Origin: an uncultured Collinsella sp.
GTDB taxonomy: Bacteria > Actinomycetota > Coriobacteriia > Coriobacteriales > Coriobacteriaceae
Assembly: GCA_900545995.1 (NCBI GenBank)
Contig: URBM01000040.1
Span: 1 to 13,668 of the forward strand
Reading direction: 5' to 3'
DNA: 13,668 nucleotides
Shown here: positions 1-6,520 of the stretch, one piece after another
Numbering within the stretch: the stretch's first letter is position 1
Layout: every line of letters begins with the position of its first letter
Notes under the pieces: generated by a model
What the model saw: only the letters and a program-made list of their open reading frames with translations
Told to the model about the DNA's origin: nothing
The model's database searches: none
Program-made: the position numbers and the translations under genes

Positions 1-47
1 CTACACGAGCCTTATCGTCGGCAGCGTCAGATGTGTATAAGAGACAG
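1..47 (+). other. Illumina Nextera i5/P5 adapter contamination (non-biological)
   Basis: This is library adapter, not genome. Positions 1-6 (CTACAC) are the end of the P5 flow-cell sequence. Positions 7-14 (GAGCCTTA) sit where the 8-base i5 index belongs and match the Nextera XT S521 index as I remember it. Positions 15-28 (TCGTCGGCAGCGTC) are the Nextera read-1 arm, and positions 29-47 (AGATGTGTATAAGAGACAG) are the 19-bp Tn5 mosaic end. Genomic sequence starts at 48. Read on the minus strand, the adapter encodes VSYTHLTLPTIRLV and a stop, a known signature of adapter read-through in public proteins. Read on the plus strand it begins MCIRDS, another such signature. Confidence 0.98.
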
Positions 48-2256
48 CCATAGCATCGTCGTAGGGCACCTGCTCGGATTCCCATGGCGCAGCCTGCGCA
101 GGCGGCTGAGCCATGGGGACGGACGCGCGCTCGGGCGCTCGAGGCGCGGGCTCGGTCGGGAGCTTGCCCGTGGCAGGAGCACCGGCAGGGTTGTCGGAGC
201 GCAGCCAAGGGGCCTTGGCCAGGTCGGATGACTTGGGCGCAGGCGCGGCAGCGGACTTGGGCGCGGGGATCGGAGCAGCCGGTTTGGGCGCAGCGGGTTC
301 AGGCGCCGACGGGGTCGGTGCCGCTACCGGCGCCGCTTTTGGCTGCGTCGCGCTGGCGCTCGAGGATGCAGGGGGCACCGAGGACACGGGTTGCGGGTCC
401 GCAGATACCGCAGCCCGTGCAGATGGAGAATGCTCCTCATGTTGAGGAGCCGGCGTGCCACCCCCATCCAGGACATAGTCGACGGTACGACGACCGAAGA
501 CCGCGCAGACCGTCGGCAGGACCACCGACTGCGTATCGGCGCGACCGAGCATCTTGATGGCAAAAGTCGAACCCGCGGGGAACGAGACCGTGAGCTTGGA
601 GCCGTCGTCGGCCGTGGCGCGGGCGTTGAGCAAAAGCCCTGCGTAGGAGGCCTGACGAGCCTTGACGCGCTCGACGACCTCGGCCCATTTGCGCTGGAGC
701 TCGCCGGCGTCCTCAACCGCGGGGGTCTCGGCAGCACCGGCGGCGGCAACCTGGGCGGCGTTGTTGGGCTTGGACACCGACACGGTCGATGCAGCAGGCG
801 CGGAAGCCGGAGCCGCAACGGGCTGAGGTGCAGGCGTTACAGGTCTGGGCGCCGGCGCAGGAGCCGCGGACTTGGTCGCAGGCTGGGCAGCCGGAACAGC
901 AGCGCCGCGGTCCCAAGGCATACCGCCCTGGCGCGCGGACGTAGCAGCGGGGGCAGCGGATGCCGCCGGAGCGGCAGCGCGGGCGCCCGAAATGAGCGTC
1001 GGCTGTTGGGCAGCAGCGGGTACGGATGCTGCAGGCGCGGCGGCCTGAGCAGCAGCCACGCTCGCCGGCACGGCGCCGTTGGCAATCATGGCCTCCAGGC
1101 GTGCCACGCGCTCGGCCAATGCCTCAATCGTTAAATCGGCCTCGGGACGAGCCAGACGCGTGCAGGCAATCTCGAGCACCAGGCGCACGTCGCTCGCGCC
1201 CCTCATCTCCAGTGCGGCATCGTCGAGCACCGTCAGCACGCGGGCCAGGCGGTCGGCAGGATGCTCGCCAAAGGCAGCGGCCTCGGCAGCAAGCGCCTCG
1301 GCCTGCTCGGAGCCGCCCTCAAACAGCTCGGCACGGGCACCGGCAACGCAGGCAACGTACACGTCGCGCACATGCGCCACCAGGTCGCGCGTCAGCTCCA
1401 GCAGGTCATTGCCCTCCTCGACCTGCGCACGGATCAGTCCATAGAGCTCGGCAACATCGCGATCGGCAATGGCGCGGGAAAACTCGCCCAGAATCTGGTC
1501 CGAAACCTCGCCCAAAAGCGAGCGGGCGTCGTCCGCATGCACAGAACCGTTGCCAAAGACGCTCAGCTGCTCCAGCGTGGAAAGCGCGTCGCGCATACCG
1601 CCCTTGGCATGGCGCGCCACAATGGCGAGTGCCTCGTCGTCGTAATCGAAGCCCTCCTGCTCGCACACGTAAGACAGGCGATGCTCGATATCCTCGTTGC
1701 CGATGCGGTGGAAATCGAAGCGCTGGCAGCGTGAGAGAATGGTCTCCAGAATCTTTTGCAGGTCGGTGGTGCACAGCACAAAGATCACGTGTGCCGGCGG
1801 CTCCTCAAGCGTCTTGAGCAGCGCGTTGAACGCCGCCGTCGTGAGCATGTGGACCTCGTCGATGATATAAATCTTGTACTTGCCGCGCACTGGGGCAAAG
1901 TTGACGGAGTTGATGATCTCCTCGCGCACGTTGTCCACGCCGGTACGGCTTGCGGCATCGAGCTCGTAGACATCGGGGTGGTTACCCTCGGCAATGAGCT
2001 CGCACTCCTCGCAAGTACCGTCGGGCATGCAGCCGCTTGCACCCTCGGCGCGCGCCGCCTCGGCATTGCGGCACAGCAGCGCCTTGGCCAGAATGCGCGC
2101 CATGGTGGTCTTGCCCGTGCCGCGCGGTCCGCAGAACAGGTAGGCGTGGGACAGGCGCCCCTCGGTGATGGCGTGCTCGAGCGTCGAGACGATATGCTGC
2201 TGGCCCACCACGGAGTCGAAGGTGAGCGGGCGATACTTTCGGTACAACGATTCCAT
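48..2256 (-). CDS. dnaX: DNA polymerase III subunit gamma/tau, 3'-truncated by adapter
   Basis: DnaX is the AAA+ subunit of the clamp-loader complex that loads the beta clamp and links polymerase to helicase in the cytoplasm. From ATG at 2256, about 736 genomic residues are visible. They include the N-terminal MESLYRKYRP, Walker A GPRGTGKT at 43-50, four zinc-binding cysteines at 62, 76, 82 and 85, Walker B IIDEVH at 131-136, and the SRC motif at 175-177. Lid and collar domains run to about residue 370. A Pro/Ala-rich linker follows, then a folded C-terminal module at about 517-597, then a second Pro/Ala-rich tail. A ribosome site GGGGGAG (complement of 2262-2268) lies 5 nt before the ATG. 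The frame stays open much further upstream, to 2730, but that part crosses the divergent gene and has no DnaX homology. The true 3' end is lost: the frame runs into adapter at 47 and stops at CTA (1-3). Any protein ending VSYTHLTLPTIRLV is an artefact. Identity is very secure. Confidence 0.97.
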
Positions 2257-2371
2257 GGGTGCTCCCCCGGGTATACTGAGTCTTGTTGCCGCGACGGCCA
2301 TGCGGTCGCACGGCATACTGCATTCATAATAACCCGTACGGCGAGCCCGCCGCGATAGGAGTCCAAAGAGC
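2257..2371. promoter_or_regulatory. Divergent intergenic region between dnaX and the YcxB-like gene
   Basis: These 115 bases separate two divergent start codons, so promoters for both genes are expected here or just inside the genes. On the plus strand there are two -10-like hexamers, TATACT (2272-2277) and CATAAT (2325-2330). Neither has a good -35 at 16-18 bp, so no promoter can be assigned firmly. GTATAC at 2271-2276 is palindromic, but on the minus strand it would start transcription inside the dnaX ribosome site, so it is unlikely to serve dnaX. AGGAG at 2357-2361 is the plausible ribosome site of the plus-strand gene. Confidence 0.3.
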
Positions 2372-3088
2372 ATGGCAGACGCAGAGAGCAACCTCGTTCC
2401 CTCCGAAGCAGCCGACCAGGTCGAGGTCGCGCTCGAGAAGCAGGCCGCGGCCGATGACGGCATTCTGTACCTCAACGAGTACCAGTACGAAAACGACCTG
2501 GTCACCGACTTTGCGCGCCTGGTCGCCTCGCCCAGGCGCCGTGGCTCCCTGTACGTCGCCGCCGCGATTGCCGCGCTCATCGGCATCGGCATGTTGGTGG
2601 CCGGCGGCAACTGGATCAAGTTCGGCGTCGTCTTGATCGTGTTCGGCGCCTTTTTGGCCTGGTGGAGCAAAAACCTGCACCACACGCTCGCCCGCGACTT
2701 TATCGATGCCGTCGAGGCCGACGAGTCCATGGGCGGCCGCTATCGCCGCGTCGCCGCCAACGAGAACGGTCTGATGGTATGGGGCAAGAGCGGCAAGTCG
2801 CAGTTCTTCCCGTTTGAGAAGCTCGACCACGTGCTCGACGGCGAGCGCATCTTTGTGGCCATGTTCGCCGACCAGGGCGTGACGATCCCCAAGGACACCT
2901 TCGTCCGTGGCGATGCCGAACAGTTCGGCCCCTTCCTTAAGGCGCGCATCAACAAAAAACTCCGCATCGAGACCAAGAAGAAGAAAATGAAGGCCGAGAA
3001 GGCCGCCGCCGAGGCCAAGCAGGGCGACAAGCCCCAGGAGACCAAGGGCAAGCAGCGCAAGCAGAAGAAGAACAAGAAGAAGCGCTAG
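2372..3088 (+). CDS. Two-helix membrane protein with YcxB-like C-terminal domain
   Basis: This is a 238-residue protein of unknown function. An acidic N-terminus (1-30) and a short amphipathic stretch precede two adjacent hydrophobic helices at about 60-77 and 80-98. A soluble region at about 124-195 (NGLMVWG, then FPFEKLDHVLDGERIFVAMF, then VTIPKDTF and GPFLKARI) has the pattern of the YcxB-like family: a short beta-rich domain after a two-helix hairpin, with an 'IPK..F' strand near the end. The tail at 195-238 is extremely lysine-rich, with KKKK runs, and probably contacts nucleic acid, phospholipid headgroups or ribosomes, though nothing proves which. ATG at 2372 has AGGAG 10 nt upstream and AAAGAG closer. 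The gene is divergent from dnaX and 148 bp before the kinase operon, which has its own promoter, so a link to wall signalling is only positional. Family assignment is by eye from motif shape. Confidence 0.8.
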   Translation: MADAESNLVPSEAADQVEVALEKQAAADDGILYLNEYQYENDLVTDFARLVASPRRRGSLYVAAAIAALIGIGMLVAGGNWIKFGVVLIVFGAFLAWWSKNLHHTLARDFIDAVEADESMGGRYRRVAANENGLMVWGKSGKSQFFPFEKLDHVLDGERIFVAMFADQGVTIPKDTFVRGDAEQFGPFLKARINKKLRIETKKKKMKAEKAAAEAKQGDKPQETKGKQRKQKKNKKKR

Positions 3089-3125
3089 GCCGGACGCAAG
3101 GTCCAGACCCCAGACGGAGCTTAAA

Positions 3126-3156
3126 TTGAATGTCGCCCACCTGCGCGTGCTACACT
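3126..3156 (+). promoter_or_regulatory. Candidate sigma70-type promoter of the kinase-FHA-phosphatase operon
   Basis: TTGAAT (3126-3131) and TACACT (3151-3156) resemble -35 and -10 hexamers with a 19-bp spacer. TG at 3148-3149 places an extended -10 (TGC) directly before the -10. This would start transcription near 3163 and leave a leader of about 75 nt before the ATG at 3237. The region 3120-3160 is AT-richer than its surroundings. The spacer is slightly long, and the extended -10 could compensate. Confidence 0.5.
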
Positions 3157-3236
3157 AGCAGCATCTATGCCACCGCGAATGGCTCGGCCCCGTGCCCGCC
3201 ACTCGCAAACGAACTTTAAACGCACGAGGGTTGGCC

Positions 3237-5090
3237 ATGCCGCTTTTCTCGCAACATACCGCCCGGTTCTCGCCGGACGTTCCCTTGGAGGGCACTAGCT
3301 CTCGCGAGCTGCTCAAGCGGTACCAGCCGCTCGAGACACTTGCGACCGGCGGTTTTGGCTCCATCGAGATTTGCCGCGACACGCACCTGCGCCGCCGCGT
3401 CGCCATTAAGCGCATCCCCCTTATCAACGGCGCCGGCATGCCCGCCAGCGACATCATGGATGTCCTGCGCGAGGCACACACCGCCGCCATGCTTCAACAT
3501 CCCAATATCGTGCAGGTTATCGACTTTACGCACGATACCGCCTATGCCTACCTCGTCATGGAATATGTCGACGGCATGTCGCTCGCCGACTTTTTGCATC
3601 GCGTGGACGGCCATTCGCTCACCTTTGACGAGGCCGCGGCAATTGCCGACGCGCTGGGCCAGGCGCTCACCTTCGCCCATAGCAACGGCGTGCTCCACCT
3701 GGATATCAAGCCCGCCAACGTGCTCATCGACCACTCGGGCAATGTAAAGCTCACCGACTTTGGCATGGCGCGGCTGTCGTCTGCCGGCGGCTTTGGCGGC
3801 TCGCGCGGCGGCACCATCGGCTACATGCCACCCGAGCAGCTCGACATCGAGACTGGCACGGTTGACGAGCGCGCCGATGTCTTTGCCCTCGCCTGCGTGA
3901 TCTACGAGGGACTGTGCGGCAGCGCCCCCTTTATGGCCGCCACGCCCGCCGACTCGCTCGGCCGCATCATCGGCGGTGCCACCTACCCCAGCGAGCTCAT
4001 CCCGCACTTTCCCCCGGGAGCCGAGGCTGCGCTCATGAGCGCCCTCTCCCCCATGCCGCAAGACCGCCCCAGCAGCATCGAGGCATTTTGCGACCAGCTG
4101 CTCGCCGGCTTGGGCAGCGTGCGCGAGGGCCGTCGCAGCCTAGAGCAGATGGTGGGCGAGCTGTCGGATGACGAGCGCACGGCAGACGATATCGAATCGC
4201 TGCCCTATGAGGACGACACCATCGAGGTCGACCCCGCACTCGGCTGGGCCGGCACGCGCTGGGGCCACGCGCGCGATTACACCATGCGCGCCATCTCGGC
4301 GCTAACGTGCGGCGCCTTTAGCTTTTCGATCATGCAGACGGCTGGCGTCGCGGCGCTTCCCGGACTTATTGCCGCGGCCATCGCGATTGGGGCGGCCGCC
4401 GGCCTGGCCCCGCAGATTGGCTCGGCTATCTCGGCCGTGGGCTTTTTGGTACTTATGGCCAACGCCACCATGCAGGCGCAGGGCATCCTGTCGATGCTGC
4501 CCGTCGCGGTGCTCTTTGCCGCCACCATGTCCGGTTGGTGGATCGCCTGGGGCCGCACCGAGGCCGCCGCGAGCGCTGCGCTCACCTGCGCGGTGGCACT
4601 TGGCTGTCTAACGGGCGACGTCCTCCTTGCCGCCGGGGTCGCCACCGGCATCGCGGCCTTTTGGCTCGGCCCGGCAAGCGCCGCGGCCGCCACGGGGATG
4701 GGCGCGCTTTTTGGCCGCCTGGCTACGGTTGCGCTTTCCGCCGGAGGCGTGCTGGGGCTCGGCGATGTTGCCGCAGCGCTGGGAGACATGCTCTTCTGGG
4801 CTGCCGTCGTGCTTGTCGCGGCGACAGCTGCACTGACATCTCTGCTGCTCAACGTCCATGCCAAGCGTGCCGAGCAGGGCTCGAACCTGACTGCAATCGC
4901 TGCCATCGCCGGCTGCGGAATAGGCTCCGCGGCGTCGCTCTGTCTTGCACACCATATGGAAATTGCCAGCCTTGCGGCCGCGGTCGTCGTCAAGGCGGCG
5001 GTTGCGGGAACCCTATCCTCTATAATTGTTGGGATATGCCTATATTTGCTCGGATACCAAAGAACCTATACGGAGAGTGATCTTTCGTGA
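3237..5090 (+). CDS. Ser/Thr protein kinase with C-terminal polytopic membrane domain
   Basis: This 617-residue kinase acts at the membrane with its kinase domain in the cytoplasm. The Hanks-type domain (about 28-290) has a glycine loop ATGGFGS (36-42), ATP lysine K58 in VAIKR, alpha-C glutamate E79, catalytic D156 in HLDIKPAN, N161, DFG at 174-176, PPE at 198-200 and F-helix D214. The residues needed for catalysis are all present. The HRD arginine is Leu155, so it is a non-RD kinase. An acidic linker (305-335) leads to about 270 residues of Ala/Gly-rich hydrophobic sequence (about 350-610), which I read as some 9-11 membrane helices, with no evident extracellular sensor domain. I chose ATG 3237 because GAGGG (3226-3230) lies 6 nt upstream; an in-frame GTG at 3192 has no ribosome site. 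It overlaps fhaA by 4 bp and heads the operon. It differs from PknA, which has a single helix and sits next to pknB in other actinobacteria. Confidence 0.9.
   Translation: MPLFSQHTARFSPDVPLEGTSSRELLKRYQPLETLATGGFGSIEICRDTHLRRRVAIKRIPLINGAGMPASDIMDVLREAHTAAMLQHPNIVQVIDFTHDTAYAYLVMEYVDGMSLADFLHRVDGHSLTFDEAAAIADALGQALTFAHSNGVLHLDIKPANVLIDHSGNVKLTDFGMARLSSAGGFGGSRGGTIGYMPPEQLDIETGTVDERADVFALACVIYEGLCGSAPFMAATPADSLGRIIGGATYPSELIPHFPPGAEAALMSALSPMPQDRPSSIEAFCDQLLAGLGSVREGRRSLEQMVGELSDDERTADDIESLPYEDDTIEVDPALGWAGTRWGHARDYTMRAISALTCGAFSFSIMQTAGVAALPGLIAAAIAIGAAAGLAPQIGSAISAVGFLVLMANATMQAQGILSMLPVAVLFAATMSGWWIAWGRTEAAASAALTCAVALGCLTGDVLLAAGVATGIAAFWLGPASAAAATGMGALFGRLATVALSAGGVLGLGDVAAALGDMLFWAAVVLVAATAALTSLLLNVHAKRAEQGSNLTAIAAIAGCGIGSAASLCLAHHMEIASLAAAVVVKAAVAGTLSSIIVGICLYLLGYQRTYTESDLS
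5021..5026 (+). promoter_or_regulatory. Possible internal -10 element upstream of fhaA
   Basis: A consensus TATAAT lies inside the last codons of the kinase gene, 61 bp before the fhaA GTG. The surrounding codons (CTA, ATA, ATT, ATA, CTA, TTG) are unlike the GC-rich codons used elsewhere in this gene, which suggests the bases may serve a second purpose. There is no good -35: the best, TTGCGG at 5002-5007, leaves only a 13-bp spacer. It also lacks an extended -10. Treat it as a candidate for an internal promoter only. Confidence 0.25.
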
Positions 5091-6097
5091 ACTTCCTGAA
5101 CATCTTCGAGGACCACGTGGCCGGCATCTTCGGTGCCACCCGTGCCCCGTTCTCCTTTAAGAAGCTTGCCAAGCAGGCCGCTCGCGACATGGAGGATCAG
5201 ACTCTGGTGATCAACGGCGTCAACACCGCGCCGGCACTCTATACCATCCTGATCGCCGCCGACGACGATCCCATGCTCGCCCCGTTCTACCCCGAGCTTT
5301 CGCGCGAAGTCCGCGAGTTTGTGAAAGCACAGGCCGAAAAGCGCCGCTATGTGTTTGTCGGCGAACCCCTCGTTCGCTTTATGATCGACCCGCAGCTGCG
5401 TGCCGGTAAGTTCTCGGTCTTTGCCGAGAACGTCGATGCCCCCACGCTCGGTCGTCTGTACGAGGAAGAGCGCGCCTACCAGAATGGCCTGGGCCAGAAC
5501 AACTCGGCCGCAAGCCGCGCCGCCAGCGCTCCCCGCGCCGGCAAGCAGCAATTCGCCGCTCCGCAGCAACAGCACCCCGCCGCCATGCCCCAGCAGCCGA
5601 CGCCCCGCGCCGTCGCTCCCGACCCGCTCGCCGTGGCCGATCCCTTTGCGCCCAACGTCCCCGACCCCGCCGCCGCGCCCATCCCCGTGCCGCAGACCGT
5701 CTCTCGTGACGCCCTCGCCGGTATGGGCGGAGCCGCCGCGACCGGCGCCGCCGTGGGCCTTGGCGCCGCGGCCGGTATTGCCTCCAACATGGCGAGCACC
5801 CGCGCCCCGCAGCGCCCGCTCGCCCAGCTCGTCGACGTAGTGAGCGGCGAGAGCCACAGCATCACTTCCGCGCAGGTGACCATCGGTCGCGAGCGTTCGG
5901 TTTCGGACATCGCCCTGCGCGACCCCAACGTGTCGCGCCGTCACGCCCAGCTCACCTTTACCGGTTCGGACTGGTCGATCGAGGACCTCAATTCCACCAA
6001 CGGCACGCTCGTCAACAACCGCCGCATCACGCGCTGCCCGCTGCGCAACGGCGATCTGCTGACGTTTGGCCTGAGCACCTTTGAATTTAGGGGATAG
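5087..6097 (+). CDS. fhaA: FhaA-type protein: DUF3662 domain plus C-terminal FHA domain
   Basis: This 336-residue cytoplasmic adaptor binds phosphothreonine on kinases or their targets. In mycobacteria FhaA binds phosphorylated MviN (MurJ), tying kinase signalling to peptidoglycan precursor export. The DUF3662 domain (about 1-115) begins MNFLNIFEDHVAGIFG, the usual FhaA start. A Pro/Ala/Gln linker follows (130-245), with a Gly/Ala stretch at 210-236. The FHA domain (247-335) has IGRE at 266-269, SRRH at 283-286 and NSTNGT at 302-307, which are the phosphothreonine-binding residues, all intact. The start is GTG 5087, which overlaps the kinase stop (GTGA) and has GGAGAG (5072-5077) 9 nt upstream, so translation is probably coupled. 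The gene lies directly before fhaB, as in other actinobacteria. Confidence 0.93.
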   Translation: MNFLNIFEDHVAGIFGATRAPFSFKKLAKQAARDMEDQTLVINGVNTAPALYTILIAADDDPMLAPFYPELSREVREFVKAQAEKRRYVFVGEPLVRFMIDPQLRAGKFSVFAENVDAPTLGRLYEEERAYQNGLGQNNSAASRAASAPRAGKQQFAAPQQQHPAAMPQQPTPRAVAPDPLAVADPFAPNVPDPAAAPIPVPQTVSRDALAGMGGAAATGAAVGLGAAAGIASNMASTRAPQRPLAQLVDVVSGESHSITSAQVTIGRERSVSDIALRDPNVSRRHAQLTFTGSDWSIEDLNSTNGTLVNNRRITRCPLRNGDLLTFGLSTFEFRG

Positions 6098-6103
6098 TCG
6101 CTT

Positions 6104-6520
6104 ATGAACATCGATATCGTCCTTTTTGCAGGCCGCATCGTCCTGGTCGCCCTGCTCTACATCTTCCTGTTCGCCGTCATGAAAACCGGCGTGGGACTCG
6201 TACGCGGCCAGCGCCGCGACTCCGCTATCTGGACGATCGATGTGGACAAGGGTCCGCGCGGCATCCGTGGCATCCATGTAGATATGCTCGGCCCCGTCAT
6301 CGTGGGCCGCTCGCCGTCCTCGGACATCTGCATCAACGAACCGTTTGTCTCGGCCTCGCACGCACGCTTTTCGCTGCAGGGCCCGGCACTCATCATCGAA
6401 GACCTCAACTCGCTGAACGGCACGCTCGTCAACGGCCGTCAGCTGGTGGAGCCCGCAACGCTGCGCGAGGGTGATGAGGTCCAGATTGGCGACGTGGTCA
6501 TGAAGGTGAACCGTCGATGA
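6104..6520 (+). CDS. fhaB: FhaB-type membrane-anchored FHA protein
   Basis: This 138-residue protein has one N-terminal membrane helix (about 4-26), a basic stretch (RGQRRD) and a C-terminal FHA domain (about 50-135). FHA residues are complete: VGRS at 67-70, SASH at 83-86 and NSLNGT at 102-107. The mycobacterial counterpart FhaB (FipA) is phosphorylated by the locus kinases and connects them to the divisome or elongation complex through phosphothreonine recognition. The family architecture and length fit well. It starts 6 nt after the fhaA stop, with AGGGGAT (6089-6095) inside the fhaA end acting as ribosome site. Its TGA overlaps the phosphatase ATG (ATGA at 6517-6520), so the three genes are probably translated together. 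Confidence 0.93.
   Translation: MNIDIVLFAGRIVLVALLYIFLFAVMKTGVGLVRGQRRDSAIWTIDVDKGPRGIRGIHVDMLGPVIVGRSPSSDICINEPFVSASHARFSLQGPALIIEDLNSLNGTLVNGRQLVEPATLREGDEVQIGDVVMKVNRR

Noticed and set aside
31..231. Short plus-strand frame beginning MCIRDS
   Set aside because: It starts within the Nextera mosaic end, is a well-known adapter artefact, and the rest is antisense to dnaX.
2257..2730. In-frame N-terminal extension of dnaX of about 158 residues
   Set aside because: It runs antisense through the YcxB-like gene, lacks any DnaX similarity, and the standard DnaX start MESLYRKYRP at 2256 has a good ribosome site.
3192..3236. Upstream GTG start for the operon-head kinase
   Set aside because: There is no ribosome site before it, and ATG 3237 has GAGGG at ideal spacing.
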